Assembly (NCBI RefSeq): GCF_933509905.1
Contig: NZ_OW150024.1
Span: forward strand, 2,530,001 to 2,594,000
DNA: 64,000 nt
Origin: Trichlorobacter ammonificans
GTDB lineage: Bacteria; Desulfobacterota; Desulfuromonadia; Geobacterales; Pseudopelobacteraceae
Reading direction: 5' to 3'
The translations under genes and the position numbers were made by a program. A model generated the notes under the pieces. It had not been told where the DNA came from. It searched no databases and saw only the letters and a program-made list of their open reading frames with translations. Of the stretch, positions 52,651-61,417 are shown piece by piece; the stretch's first letter is position 1; each line of letters starts with the position of its first letter.

Positions 52651-53409
52651 TCAGTATTCACTATGATTTTCTCCGGGATAACGTACTTTCAGCAAGCAGA
52701 GCCCCTGGGGCGGAGCGGTCACGCCCCCCAGCCTGCGGTCAGGCCGCGCCAGCAACAGGGCAATATGATCCGGGGCAAACCGGCGACGGCCGATATCCAC
52801 CAGGGTGCCGACCATGATCCGTACCATGTGCTTGAGAAACCCGCCACCGGTGACGTCGATGGTGATCAGCGGCTGTTCATGGGTGACCGTTACCGCATCA
52901 ATGCGGCGGCGGCTGGTGACGGCGGTGCAGTTCTGTCCCCGGAAGGCGGCAAAATCATGCTCGCCGACAAAATACTCGGCAGCCAGACACATGGCATCGA
53001 CATCAAGGGGAACCGGCACATGCCAGGAGGTGCGACGATGGAGGGGGGATCGGAGGCGGGCGTTGTAGATGGTGTAGCGGTAGGTTTTGTCGCTGGCGCC
53101 GCCGATAACGCGAAAATCAACGGGAACCTCTTCGGCCCCCTGCACCGCGATATCCTCCGGCAGATGGCTATTCACGCCGGCGACGAAGGCCGTGAGCGGC
53201 AGCGTACTTTCGGTGCGGAATACGGCCGGCATGGCCAAGGCATGCACCCCCGCATCGGTGCGCCCTGCTGCCTGCACTCGCATCCGCTGCCCCAGAATTT
53301 TGGCCAGGGCCAGCTCCACCGTCTCCTGCACTGAGGGGCCGTTCGCCTGCTCCTGCCAGCCGCAGTAATTGGTGCCGTCGTATTGAAGAATCAGCTTTAT
53401 CGTGCGCAT
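52651..53409 (-). CDS. truA: tRNA pseudouridine synthase A
   Basis: Forms pseudouridine at positions 38-40 of tRNA anticodon arms. The 252 residues start MRTIKLILQYDGTNYCGWQ, contain the catalytic Asp in AGRTDAGVHALAM near 52, and have the RNA-contacting KTYRYTIYNARLRSP near 110 and GGGFLKHMVRIMVGTLVDIG near 202. It follows asd on the same strand after a hairpin, so it may have its own start; no promoter is clear. Normal length. Confidence 0.95.
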   Translation of the reverse strand: MRTIKLILQYDGTNYCGWQEQANGPSVQETVELALAKILGQRMRVQAAGRTDAGVHALAMPAVFRTESTLPLTAFVAGVNSHLPEDIAVQGAEEVPVDFRVIGGASDKTYRYTIYNARLRSPLHRRTSWHVPVPLDVDAMCLAAEYFVGEHDFAAFRGQNCTAVTSRRRIDAVTVTHEQPLITIDVTGGGFLKHMVRIMVGTLVDIGRRRFAPDHIALLLARPDRRLGGVTAPPQGLCLLKVRYPGENHSEY

Positions 53410-53461
53410 AGAAAAGGGAGCGGACTCTTTCCGCAGAGGCTCCTGAAATGGGTGGATAACA

Positions 53462-53492
53462 AAGCCCCCGGCCGGAGACGGCGCAGGGGCTT
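53462..53492 (-). terminator. intrinsic terminator downstream of asd
   Basis: On the minus strand, AAGCCCC (53492-53486) and GGGGCTT (53468-53462) flank a 17-base GC-rich spacer that can pair further (CGCCGTCTCCGGCCG), followed by TGTTATCC after the last T's. May partially end leuB-asd transcription before truA. Confidence 0.55.
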
Positions 53493-53546
53493 ACAGTCAC
53501 AAGGCATTCCGCAGCTTGGCAGGGTCAGGGCGGAAAAAGACCGTTT

Positions 53547-54647
53547 CTACTTCTCCAGCAGGATGCGCAACATCCGCCGCAACGGCTCCGCCGCCCCCCA
53601 CAGCAACTGGTCGCCGCAGGTGAATGCCTGGACGTACTGCGGCCCCATCTTCATCTTGCGCACCCGTCCCACCGGCACGGTCAGGGTGCCGGACACCGCC
53701 GCCGGCGTCAGGCCGGCCAGGGAGTCGGCCTTGGTGTTGGGGATCAGCTTGACCCACTCGTTGTCGTTGGCGATCAACTGCTCGATATCGGCAATGGGCA
53801 GATCCTTGTTCAGCTTGATGGTGATGGCCTGGCTGTGGCAGCGCATGGCACCGACCCGCACGCAGATGCCGTCCACCGGGATCGGCGTCGCGACGCCCAG
53901 GATCTTGTTGGTTTCGGAAAACCCTTTCCACTCCTCGCGACTCTGTCCATCCTCCACCTCACGGTCGATCCAGGGAAGCAGGTTGCCGGCCAGCGGGAAG
54001 CCGAACTCCTTGGTTGGCAGGGAGCCGTTGCGCAGGGTCTCGGTCACCTTTTTGTCGATTTCCAGAATGGCGGAACCGGGGTTTTTCAGCTCTTCGGCCA
54101 CCACACCGTGCAGGCCCCCCATCTGGGAGAGCAATTCCCGCATGTTGGGGGCACCGGCACCGGAAGCCGCCTGATAGGTCATGGAAGACATCCATTCCAC
54201 CAGCCCGGCCCTGAACAGCCCTCCCAACCCCATCAGCATCAGACTGACCGTACAGTTGCCGCCGATGAAATCTTTCTGGCCATTCTGCAGGGCCGCGTCG
54301 ATCACGTTGCGGTTGATCGGGTCGAGGATGATGACGGCATCCTTTTCCATCCGCAGGGTGGAGGCGGCATCGATCCAGTAACCGTTCCAGCCCTGCTTGC
54401 GCAGCTCGGGATGCACGGCCTTGGTATAGTCCCCCCCCTGGCAGGTCAGGATGACGTCCAGCTTCTTCAATTCAGCGATGTCGTCCGCGTTCTTTAGGGT
54501 GCCGCCCCCCATCGGTGCGGCTTGTCCCGCCTGGGAGGTGGAGAAAAAGACCGGTTCAAAGCCAAGGGAGAAGTCGTTCTCCTCCTGCATCCGCTGCATC
54601 AGGACCGAGCCGACCATGCCGCGCCAACCGACGATTCCTACTTTCAT
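53547..54647 (-). CDS. asd: aspartate-semialdehyde dehydrogenase
   Basis: NADPH-dependent reduction of aspartyl phosphate to aspartate semialdehyde, the branch point to lysine, threonine, methionine and diaminopimelate (needed by MurE). The 366 residues begin [20 protein letters not shown] (nucleotide loop). The active-site Cys is in [15 protein letters not shown] near residue 135, and a catalytic His and acidic residues follow ([13 protein letters not shown] near 275). Longer Cys-region sequence fits the Gram-negative type. The ATG at 54647 has AAAGGA eight bases upstream; the longer frame to 54683 has no support. Confidence 0.95.
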   Translation of the reverse strand: MKVGIVGWRGMVGSVLMQRMQEENDFSLGFEPVFFSTSQAGQAAPMGGGTLKNADDIAELKKLDVILTCQGGDYTKAVHPELRKQGWNGYWIDAASTLRMEKDAVIILDPINRNVIDAALQNGQKDFIGGNCTVSLMLMGLGGLFRAGLVEWMSSMTYQAASGAGAPNMRELLSQMGGLHGVVAEELKNPGSAILEIDKKVTETLRNGSLPTKEFGFPLAGNLLPWIDREVEDGQSREEWKGFSETNKILGVATPIPVDGICVRVGAMRCHSQAITIKLNKDLPIADIEQLIANDNEWVKLIPNTKADSLAGLTPAAVSGTLTVPVGRVRKMKMGPQYVQAFTCGDQLLWGAAEPLRRMLRILLEK

Positions 54648-54719
54648 ATGCGAAATCCTTTCATGACTGGGATAACGTCTCAACCAAAGAAAATCAACAC
54701 GCGGATACCCTCTGCTCTT

Positions 54720-54790
54720 TGTGGATTTTCACGGATCAAACCCCAAAATTGAAATCAGCAAAAATCCGCTCAATCCGCGTCATCCGCGGG
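54720..54790. repeat. three tandem 9-bp ATCCGCG-type repeats plus inverted arm
   Basis: On the plus strand, ATCCGCTCA, ATCCGCGTC and ATCCGCGGG lie head to tail at 54764, 54773 and 54782. A degenerate inverse arm, GTGGATTTTCACGGATCAAA, lies at 54720-54740 about 25 bases away, so the whole is an imperfect hairpin between leuB and asd. Possibly an interspersed repeat or an mRNA stabiliser. Confidence 0.55.
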
Positions 54791-54807
54791 CTATTCATGG
54801 TGTTGCA

Positions 54808-55899
54808 TTACTTGAGTGCTGCAATAATCGCGTCGCCCATCTCTTTCGTGTTCACCAGCTTCTCACCCGGCTTGTTCTGGAAAATGTCGCGGGTGCGATA
54901 CCCCTGCTCCAGCACTGTGGCCACGGCCGTGTCGATGGCATCAGCCGCCTCCACCATGCCGCAGGAGAACTTCAGCATCATGCCGGCGGAGAGAATCTGG
55001 GCGATGGGGTTGGCGATCCCCTGCCCCGCGATGTCCGGTGCCGAGCCGCCGGACGGCTCGTACATGCCGAACGTTCCCTCGGCCAGGGAGGCCGACGGCA
55101 ACATGCCTAGGGAGCCGGTCAGCATGGCCGCCTCATCGGAGAGGATGTCGCCGAACATGTTCTCGCACAGGATCACGTCGAACTGCTTGGGCCAGCGGAC
55201 CAGCTGCATGGCGGCATTGTCCACGTACATGTGGGACAGCTCCACATCCGGATATTCCTTGGCAATAGCGGTGACCACCTCGCGCCAGAGCACCGAGGAG
55301 GACAGCACATTAGCCTTGTCGATGGAACAGACCTTCTTGCCCCGCTTCCGGGCGGCCTGAAAGGCAACGTGGGTAATCCGCTCGATCTCCGGCACGGAGT
55401 AGCGCATGGTGTCGAAACCGACCCGCTCGCGCCCCTGTCCTTCGATCCCCTTGGGCTGGGCAAAGTAGATACCGCCGGTCAACTCCCGGATCACCAGCAC
55501 GTTGAAGCCGCCGGAGATCACCTCTTCCTTAAGGGAGGAGGCACCGGTCAGCGACGGGAAGATGATGGCCGGCCGGAGGTTGGCATACAGGCCGAAAATT
55601 TTACGCAACGGCAGCAGCGCGCCCCGCTCCGGCTGCTCGTCCGGCGGCAGGGACTCCCACTTGGGGCCGCCCACGGAACCGAACAGGATCGCATCGCTGG
55701 CCTTGCAGATATCGATGGTGGTCTGGGGCAGGGCCTTGCCCTCATGATCGATACCGGCACCACCGACGTTGGCAAAGGTGCCGTCAAACACCGCATCATA
55801 CTTCCGGCCGATCGCATCCAGCACCCTGATCGCTTCGGCCATCACCTCCGGTCCGATGCCGTCACCGGGCAGAACCGCAATCTTGAATGTTTTTGCCAT
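54808..55899 (-). CDS. leuB: 3-isopropylmalate dehydrogenase
   Basis: Oxidative decarboxylation of 3-isopropylmalate, the third step of leucine synthesis, in the cytosol. The 363 residues start [20 protein letters not shown], contain the substrate-specificity region [14 protein letters not shown]-like ([20 protein letters not shown]) near 137, and the NAD-binding [18 protein letters not shown] near 240, with SGTAPDIAG replaced by [18 protein letters not shown] precedes the ATG. Together with asd downstream it forms an amino-acid synthesis unit; the terminator of metK lies upstream, so leuB starts its own transcript. Confidence 0.96.
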   Translation of the reverse strand: MAKTFKIAVLPGDGIGPEVMAEAIRVLDAIGRKYDAVFDGTFANVGGAGIDHEGKALPQTTIDICKASDAILFGSVGGPKWESLPPDEQPERGALLPLRKIFGLYANLRPAIIFPSLTGASSLKEEVISGGFNVLVIRELTGGIYFAQPKGIEGQGRERVGFDTMRYSVPEIERITHVAFQAARKRGKKVCSIDKANVLSSSVLWREVVTAIAKEYPDVELSHMYVDNAAMQLVRWPKQFDVILCENMFGDILSDEAAMLTGSLGMLPSASLAEGTFGMYEPSGGSAPDIAGQGIANPIAQILSAGMMLKFSCGMVEAADAIDTAVATVLEQGYRTRDIFQNKPGEKLVNTKEMGDAIIAALK

Positions 55900-55977
55900 G
55901 ATTCACCTCACGTAAAATATTCGCTTCACTACTACGGCATGCAAAAGACCGCTTGTTGACGGATCATCAGCCACCAC

Positions 55978-56006
55978 AAAAAAGGGGCGGTCCCTGAGGC
56001 CGCCCC
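55978..56006 (-). terminator. intrinsic terminator of metK
   Basis: Minus strand GGGGCGG (56006-56000) / CCGCCCC (55990-55984) with a 9-base loop followed by TTTTTT: a textbook rho-independent terminator, closing the metK unit. Confidence 0.9.
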
Positions 56007-56037
56007 GTATGAAACTCTCACCGTGAACGGTCTCCGC

Positions 56038-57204
56038 CTACAGCCCTGCCTTTTGTTTCAGGATAGCAGCCTTGTCGGTCTTCTCCCAGGAAAACTCCGG
56101 CAGTTCGCGGCCGAAGTGGCCGTAAGCAGCGGTCTTGCGGTAGATGGGGCGCAGCAGGTCGAGCTGCTCGGTAATGGCGCGGGGCCGCAGGTCGAACACC
56201 TCCCGAACCAGCTCTGAAAGCCGGCTCTCGCTGACGACACCGGTACCGAAAGCGTTGACCATGACCGAAACCGGCTCGGCCACACCGATGGCGTAGGCAA
56301 CCTGCACTTCGCAGCGCTCGCAGAGACCGGCCGCCACCAGGTTTTTGGCAACGTAGCGCCCCATATAGGCAGCGGAACGGTCCACCTTGGAGGGGTCCTT
56401 GCCGGAAAAGGCACCACCGCCGTGGCGTCCCATGCCGCCGTAGGTGTCGACAATGATCTTGCGGCCGGTCAGACCGCAGTCCCCCATCGGTCCCCCCACC
56501 ACGAAGCGGCCGGTGGGGTTGATGAAGTAGCGGGTGTTGGCATCCAGCAGGTTGGCGGGAATGACCTTTTTGATCACCTCGTCCATCACGCCTTCCACGA
56601 TAGTCTCATGGGAAACATCAGGAGTATGCTGGGTAGAGATAACCACGGTATTGACGCGCACCGGCTTACCATTGTCGTATTCGACGGAAACCTGGGATTT
56701 GGAATCGGGGCGCAGGAACTTGAGCAGGCCGGACTTGCGCACATCGGCCAGACGCTTGACCAGCTGATGGGAGAGCTGGATCGGCATCGGCATCAGCTCC
56801 GGCGTTTCGTTGCAGGCGTAGCCGAACATCAGCCCCTGGTCGCCGGCCCCCTGTTCCTTGAACATCCCCTCCCCTTCGGTTACCCCCTGGGAGATGTCGG
56901 GAGACTGGCGGTCAAGGGACACCAACACGGAGCAGGTTTCGTAGTCAAATCCCATGTCCGAACCGCAATAACCGATATCCTTGATGACGTTCCGCACGAT
57001 CTCGGCGTAGTTGACCACCGCGCTGGTGGTGATCTCACCGGCGATCACCGCCATACCGGTGGTGATCATCGTTTCGCAGGCAACCCGTGCCTTGGGATCC
57101 TGAGCCAGGATGGCATCCAGAATTCCGTCGGAAATCTGGTCGGCCATCTTGTCGGGGTGGCCCTCGGAAACGGACTCGGAGGTAAAGATAAACTTCTCGG
57201 CCAT
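56038..57204 (-). CDS. metK: S-adenosylmethionine synthetase
   Basis: Makes SAM from methionine and ATP in the cytosol. The 388 residues include [20 protein letters not shown] near 8, [16 protein letters not shown] near 118 and [19 protein letters not shown] near 258, covering the ATP, phosphate and methionine sites with catalytic His and Lys residues. The start at 57204 (MAEKFIF) has AAGGAGAA upstream; a frame to 57246 is unsupported. A promoter lies at 57270-57298. No SAM riboswitch is seen in the 60-base leader, unlike metX. Confidence 0.97.
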   Translation of the reverse strand: MAEKFIFTSESVSEGHPDKMADQISDGILDAILAQDPKARVACETMITTGMAVIAGEITTSAVVNYAEIVRNVIKDIGYCGSDMGFDYETCSVLVSLDRQSPDISQGVTEGEGMFKEQGAGDQGLMFGYACNETPELMPMPIQLSHQLVKRLADVRKSGLLKFLRPDSKSQVSVEYDNGKPVRVNTVVISTQHTPDVSHETIVEGVMDEVIKKVIPANLLDANTRYFINPTGRFVVGGPMGDCGLTGRKIIVDTYGGMGRHGGGAFSGKDPSKVDRSAAYMGRYVAKNLVAAGLCERCEVQVAYAIGVAEPVSVMVNAFGTGVVSESRLSELVREVFDLRPRAITEQLDLLRPIYRKTAAYGHFGRELPEFSWEKTDKAAILKQKAGL

Positions 57205-57269
57205 TGCGGGATTCTCCTTCGTACGCATTAAATTACAGCAAAACAATCAAGAACTCAAATAGACTAAAA

Positions 57270-57298
57270 AATTTATAAGTTTCGCCCGTCACTGTCAA
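57270..57298 (-). promoter_or_regulatory. promoter of metK
   Basis: Minus-strand TTGACA (57298-57293) and TAAATT (57275-57270), spacing 17; the transcript begins near 57263 with a leader of about 60 bases. Confidence 0.6.
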
Positions 57299-57326
57299 TC
57301 AAAATAAAGGGTGCCCGCGGTTTGTC

Positions 57327-58166
57327 TCACAGCAGGAGTGTGTAATGGAGCGGTTGCTGCGCCAGCAATCGAAGAAAATCGGCATCCAGCTCCTGTCGCT
57401 GTCGGGCGATCTGCTGCCGGACGGCGTCATCCAGTTCTTCGGCTAGCTCTGCCCGGGCGCAGAGTGCTTCGAAGACGGCAAGATCGTTCAGCCTGCCCAG
57501 CACGGTCTGGTAGCTTCGGAGTTGTTCCAGCAAGACAGCGGTATCGGCGCCGGTCACCCGCCCCAGCAGTTCGTTGAAGTAACGCCATTTCTTGAGGGCA
57601 ATGCGCAGGGCATGACGGTCATCGTCGTGCTCCGGCAGCACGACACGGGGCGCCAGGTTAGCAATCGGCAGGTAGAGCTGCAGGCTGCGCTCCGCCAGCA
57701 GCGCCAGCGCTTGCTCGGCAGACGTATCGCTGCTGTTGGCAAGACCACGTATCGCAACGGCAACGTGGCGGCCCGCGTCATCGATTGAAGGCTTGGCCAG
57801 CCAGTGTAGCAGGTCGGCCACTTCCCGCTCCCGCCGTCGCTGCAGCCGGTTGCAAAGCGGCTCCAGACCGGAGAAACCGAGCCCGGAAAAGTACTGCAAC
57901 GCCTCATCATGATCACGGATACCGCCCAGTCGGCGGGTCAGACGACGTATCGATCGCGTCACCCGCCCCCCCACCTTCGCCTCCTGAAACAACCGGAGTT
58001 GATCGAGCACGGCCCGCAACCGGCGACTGGCAACCCGCAGGTCATGAATCGCCTCCGGGTGTGGCTGACGCAGCACCCGCTGACGCTCATCCAGGAGAAG
58101 CTTCCAGCGTTCCGCCACGTACGCGGACAGCACGCGCAGCACCTCCCGGCCCGAAGGGAGTACCAT
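57327..58166 (-). CDS. CHAD domain protein
   Basis: A 279-residue protein consisting of one CHAD domain, an all-helical fold rich in conserved His and Arg/Lys residues that binds inorganic polyphosphate in characterised members. Seen here: HDLRVASRRLRAVLDQLRLF near 43, LGGIRDHDEALQYF near 82, DRHALRIALKKWRYFNELLG near 190, and VLGRLNDLAVFEAL near 225, with the alternating basic-helix pattern of the family. No catalytic triphosphate tunnel (CYTH) domain is attached. It starts eight bases after sixA ends. The ATG at 58166 has no clear ribosome site, so coupling to sixA is likely. Confidence 0.88.
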   Translation of the reverse strand: MVLPSGREVLRVLSAYVAERWKLLLDERQRVLRQPHPEAIHDLRVASRRLRAVLDQLRLFQEAKVGGRVTRSIRRLTRRLGGIRDHDEALQYFSGLGFSGLEPLCNRLQRRREREVADLLHWLAKPSIDDAGRHVAVAIRGLANSSDTSAEQALALLAERSLQLYLPIANLAPRVVLPEHDDDRHALRIALKKWRYFNELLGRVTGADTAVLLEQLRSYQTVLGRLNDLAVFEALCARAELAEELDDAVRQQIARQRQELDADFLRLLAQQPLHYTLLL

Positions 58167-58173
58167 GGAATGG

Positions 58174-58695
58174 CTATGCCGCGGCAGGTGCTGGATCAAG
58201 AAGCTTCTTGGCAGTGGGGGAGAATTTGCTGCCGGGAACGGCATACCAGAGCACCCGGGCCGGCTTGCCCGACTTCGCGGACAGCTCCAGAGCCAGACAG
58301 CTTCCCTTGGCCAGAGCATTTACCCGGGGCCTGCCCAGCAACTCAGCCGCCACGCGGCTCAACAGCGGTTCATGCCCCACCAGCATCAGGGCATCGATCC
58401 TATTCTGCCCCCGGATCAGCGCAAGCACCTGCTCCACGTTACCGCCCGGCGACAGTGCAGCGTCGGCCCGCAGGTCTCCCCGGCGGGCCACGTCAGCCGC
58501 CAGCAGCTCAGCAGTCTGCACCGCACGGGTCAAGGGGCTGCTGATGAGCAGGTCGGGACGTACCCGCCGCTTGCGCAGCCGGCCGGCCGCCTTGGTCATC
58601 CCCTTTCTTCCCTTCGCTGTCAGCCAGCGTACCTCGTCGTCGATCCCGTCAGTCCGCTCTACGGCCTCACCGTGCCGTACCAGGTAGAGTGTCAT
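58174..58695 (-). CDS. sixA: phosphohistidine phosphatase SixA
   Basis: A 173-residue small histidine phosphatase that removes phosphate from histidine of signalling or phosphotransfer proteins such as PTS or hybrid sensor kinases. The phosphate-binding LVRHGEA at residues 5-11 holds the nucleophile His; DALMLVGHEPLLSRV near 118 holds the second His. There is no signal peptide. It is directly followed by the CHAD gene, a combination that recurs in some bacteria around polyphosphate or phosphotransfer metabolism; the shared role is inference. Confidence 0.9.
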   Translation of the reverse strand: MTLYLVRHGEAVERTDGIDDEVRWLTAKGRKGMTKAAGRLRKRRVRPDLLISSPLTRAVQTAELLAADVARRGDLRADAALSPGGNVEQVLALIRGQNRIDALMLVGHEPLLSRVAAELLGRPRVNALAKGSCLALELSAKSGKPARVLWYAVPGSKFSPTAKKLLDPAPAAA

Positions 58696-58809
58696 GCCGC
58701 TTCCCTCCGCTCGCAGAATCTATTGAGTGCAACACGAGGCCATTTTATACCGGAATCAGCGCACCGCCCCCTGCGTCATCAACATGGTACCAACTGGTAA
58801 CAAGCAACG

Positions 58810-59292
58810 TCAGTCCTGCCCGGTAGCCTGCATCAGCACCACGGCATGGGCGGAGATTCCCTCGCCGGAACCGGTGAAGCCCAGCCCTTCTTCAGTGGTA
58901 GCCTTAACGTTGATCCGATCCAGCTCCACGCCGCAGACACGCGCAATGTTCATCCGCATGGCTGCAATATGCGGCGCCATCTTCGGTTTCTGAGCAATAA
59001 TGGTGGCATCCAGGTTACCTACCCGGTACCCCCGCCCCCTGACCAGATTCACCACATGCTCCAGCAGCTTCAGGGAATCGGCCCCTTTGAAAGCCGGGTC
59101 GGTATCGGGAAAATGCTTGCCGATATCCCCCAGGGCCAGGGCGCCCAGGATGGCGTCGGCAATGGCATGCAGCAGCACGTCGGCATCGGAGTGGCCCAAC
59201 AGCCCCTTTTCCCACGGGATATCCACCCCACCCATGATCAGTTTGCGGCCCTCCACCAGTCGGTGAACATCGTAGCCGTGACCTATGCGCAT
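58810..59292 (-). CDS. ispF: 2-C-methyl-D-erythritol 2,4-cyclodiphosphate synthase
   Basis: Enzyme of the MEP isoprenoid pathway, cyclising CDP-ME-2-phosphate. The 160-residue homotrimer subunit shows [15 protein letters not shown] (metal ligands D and H), [20 protein letters not shown] near 35, [12 protein letters not shown] near 55, and [20 protein letters not shown] near 133. It overlaps the 3' end of ttcA by ten bases and is the last gene of metX-ttcA-ispF. Isoprenoids are also needed for the undecaprenyl carrier used by MraY and MurG. Confidence 0.97.
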   Translation of the reverse strand: MRIGHGYDVHRLVEGRKLIMGGVDIPWEKGLLGHSDADVLLHAIADAILGALALGDIGKHFPDTDPAFKGADSLKLLEHVVNLVRGRGYRVGNLDATIIAQKPKMAPHIAAMRMNIARVCGVELDRINVKATTEEGLGFTGSGEGISAHAVVLMQATGQD

Positions 59293-60068
59293 GATTCCTC
59301 CTCCGTCTCTGTCCGGGACAACGCGCCATCCAGCAGGTGGCGCGGATGCACGTTGCCCAGAGCAGTCAGCAATGAACTTTTAATGTGCGGAATTTCCTGC
59401 TCCAGCTCCTTCAACAGGCTTTTCATTCGCCGACGGCGCAAGTCGGCGGTGCCGCAGACCGGACAGCGGCAGCAAACCACCGGCAGCTTCGCCTGCAGGG
59501 AAAACTGGACGATGTCGGCCTCGGCCAGATAGACCAGGGGGCGGATCACCGTGGTCTGGCCATTGTCGGCCAGCATGGAGGCGGCCATGGACTTAAGTGA
59601 GCCGACAAAAAACTGGTTTAAGAGCAGGGTTTCGATGAAATCGTCGCGGTGGTGTCCCAGGGCCAGCTTGTTGCAGCCCATCTCCTGCACCGCCGTGTAA
59701 AGCGCCCCCCGCTTGAGGCGGGCGCAGATGGAGCAGTAGGAGGAGCCGGGACGCCGTTTGTCCGTGATGATGGCGTAATGCTCGGTGGGCACCATCCGGT
59801 ACTCCACCTGCTGCTCCTTCAGAAATCCCTCGATGATATCGGTGCGGTAGCCGGGATAGCCGGAATCGATGTTGACGGCGCAGACCTGGAAGTTGACCGG
59901 TGCCCGCCGCTGCAGCTCCTTCAGCAGCAACAGCAGGGTGTAGGAGTCCTTGCCGCCGGAGATACCCACCGCGATCCGGTCCCCCTCGCCGATCAGGCCA
60001 AAATCCCCCACGGCCCGACCGAAATCGCGGCGCAGCCGCTGCCAGAGTCGCTGGTCGATACCGCTCAC
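59283..60068 (-). CDS. ttcA: tRNA 2-thiocytidine biosynthesis-type ATPase TtcA
   Basis: A 261-residue PP-loop enzyme that adenylates and thiolates C32 of tRNA. The PP-loop is [16 protein letters not shown] near residue 35. The CSIC pair near 112 and RCPVC near 205 supply the cysteines of the iron-sulphur cluster type of Ttc[15 protein letters not shown] near 132 completes the fold. Its ATG overlaps the metX stop by four bases and ispF overlaps its end, so all three are translated from one message. Normal length. Confidence 0.9.
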   Translation of the reverse strand: MSGIDQRLWQRLRRDFGRAVGDFGLIGEGDRIAVGISGGKDSYTLLLLLKELQRRAPVNFQVCAVNIDSGYPGYRTDIIEGFLKEQQVEYRMVPTEHYAIITDKRRPGSSYCSICARLKRGALYTAVQEMGCNKLALGHHRDDFIETLLLNQFFVGSLKSMAASMLADNGQTTVIRPLVYLAEADIVQFSLQAKLPVVCCRCPVCGTADLRRRRMKSLLKELEQEIPHIKSSLLTALGNVHPRHLLDGALSRTETEEESCA

Positions 60069-61180
60069 AGCCGCTGCCGGGCTGCTGCCCGCTCCAGAAA
60101 ATCCCGCACCAGGGGGTCAAAGGTTTCGTGTTCCAGCAGAAAGGCGTCGTGACCGTAGGCGGAGGTGATCAGGTGATACTCGGCCTCCTTGCCCTGTTCC
60201 CGCAGACAGAGGGCCATTTCCTCGGTCTGGTAGGGCGGGTAGAGCCAGTCGGAGGTAAAAGCAAAAAACTGGACCGGTGCGGTCACCGGGGCAAAAGCCT
60301 CGGCCATCGACTCGCATCCCCAGGCAACATCGTAGAGATCCAGGGCCTTGGCCAGGTAGAGGAAGGAGTTGGCATCGAAGCGGTCCACGAAGTTATAGCC
60401 GTTGTAGTTCAGATAGCGCTCCACCTCGAACTGGCCGAAGAAGTCGAACAAACCATCCTTGGCCGAGTAGCGCCGGCCGAACTTCTGCCACATGGACTCG
60501 TCGGACAGGAAGGTAATATGGCCGATCCCCCGGGCCAGGGCCAGACCGTCCTTGGGGTTCTGCTTGTACTCTCCCTTTTTCCAGGTGGGGTCGTTGAAGA
60601 TGGCCCAGCGGGCCACGGCATTCAGCGAAATGGCCTGGGGCGAGGGGCGGGGCGTGGCGGCCAGCACAATGGCCGAGGCGATCCGTCCCGGGTACTGGGT
60701 GGCCCACTCCAGGGCCTGCATCCCCCCCATGCTCCCCCCCATCACCGTCAGCAGCCGCTCGATCCCCAGGTGGGAGATCAGCAACTCCTGGGCCCGGACC
60801 ATGTCGCGGACCGTGATCACGGGAAAACTCAGGTTGTAGCGCTTGCCGGTGCGGGGATTGATGGAGGCGGGACCGGTGGAACCGTAGCAGGAGCCGATCA
60901 CGTTGGAACAGATCACGAAGTAGCGGTCGGTGTCCAGCAGCCGACCGGGGCCGACAATGGCGTCCCACCACCCCGGCTTGGTATCGCTTTCGCTCCGCTT
61001 GCCCGCCAGGTGGGCGTCGCCGGTCCAGGCGTGCTCAACCAGGATGGCGTTGGAACGCTCGGCGTTCAGGCTGCCGTAGGTTTCATACACCAGGGTGATC
61101 GGCCCCAGCAACCGGCCGCTCTCCAGGCGCAGCTCCCGGTCGAAGGTTATGGACTGCTGTTCGACGATCCCCACGGACAT
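60065..61180 (-). CDS. metX: homoserine O-acetyltransferase
   Basis: Acetylates homoserine with acetyl-CoA, committing it to methionine synthesis. The 371-residue alpha/beta hydrolase has the nucleophile Ser in [15 protein letters not shown] near residue 145, an Asp in [11 protein letters not shown] near 302 and a His in [11 protein letters not shown] near 335, the triad of MetX. The ATG at 61180 follows GGGAG and lies just after a SAM-I riboswitch, so it should be shut off when SAM is high. Frames to 61252 run through the riboswitch terminator and are rejected. It overlaps ttcA by four bases. Confidence 0.96.
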   Translation of the reverse strand: MSVGIVEQQSITFDRELRLESGRLLGPITLVYETYGSLNAERSNAILVEHAWTGDAHLAGKRSESDTKPGWWDAIVGPGRLLDTDRYFVICSNVIGSCYGSTGPASINPRTGKRYNLSFPVITVRDMVRAQELLISHLGIERLLTVMGGSMGGMQALEWATQYPGRIASAIVLAATPRPSPQAISLNAVARWAIFNDPTWKKGEYKQNPKDGLALARGIGHITFLSDESMWQKFGRRYSAKDGLFDFFGQFEVERYLNYNGYNFVDRFDANSFLYLAKALDLYDVAWGCESMAEAFAPVTAPVQFFAFTSDWLYPPYQTEEMALCLREQGKEAEYHLITSAYGHDAFLLEHETFDPLVRDFLERAAARQRL

Positions 61181-61203
61181 GACACAAAACTCCCGAAACG
61201 GAT

Positions 61204-61237
61204 AAGGCCCCTGCCGGTGTATATGAGCAGGGGCCTT
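61204..61237 (-). terminator. regulated terminator hairpin in the metX leader
   Basis: AAGGCCCCTGC / GCAGGGGCCTT stem with a 12-base loop directly after the SAM-I aptamer. Its 3' side is followed by a weak T tract (TTATCCGTTTC). It would form when SAM is bound. Confidence 0.75.
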
Positions 61238-61260
61238 GCACGGTGGTGTCAAGATCCTCG

Positions 61261-61358
61261 CTCATCTTCGCCTTGCGGCAGGAATTAGCACCTGGCGCCC
61301 CCTCGGGGCCGGTTGCTGTGGCTTCGCAGGGCCTTGTCCCTCCACCACTCTTGATAAG
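61261..61358 (-). promoter_or_regulatory. SAM-I (S-box) riboswitch of metX
   Basis: On the minus strand from 61358 the order CTTATCAAGAG-TGGTGGAGGGAC, AAGCCACAGCAACC, GGTGCTAATTCC, then AAGATGAG (end 61261) reproduces the SAM-I consensus. P1 closes as CTTATC/GATGAG. A terminator hairpin follows. It senses SAM and turns off metX-ttcA-ispF transcription. Confidence 0.95.
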
Positions 61359-61373
61359 CAGGTTGTTTGGGAG

Positions 61374-61402
61374 AGAGTACGTGAAGCCCCGGCCGGAGTC
61401 AA
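61374..61402 (-). promoter_or_regulatory. promoter of the metX operon
   Basis: Minus-strand TTGACT (61402-61397) and TACTCT (61379-61374) with 17 bases between, placing the start near 61367, just before the SAM-I aptamer. It lies right after the end of the polymerase gene. Confidence 0.55.
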
Positions 61403-61417
61403 TGCAAAAGAAACGGA

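Noticed and set aside
54764-54790. Tandem 9-mers as a CRISPR array
   Set aside because: Units are 9 bp with no spacers, and there are no cas genes in the window.
57205-57262. SAM riboswitch in the metK leader
   Set aside because: The leader between the predicted start and the ATG is about 60 bases and contains none of the SAM-I or SAM-II core strings.
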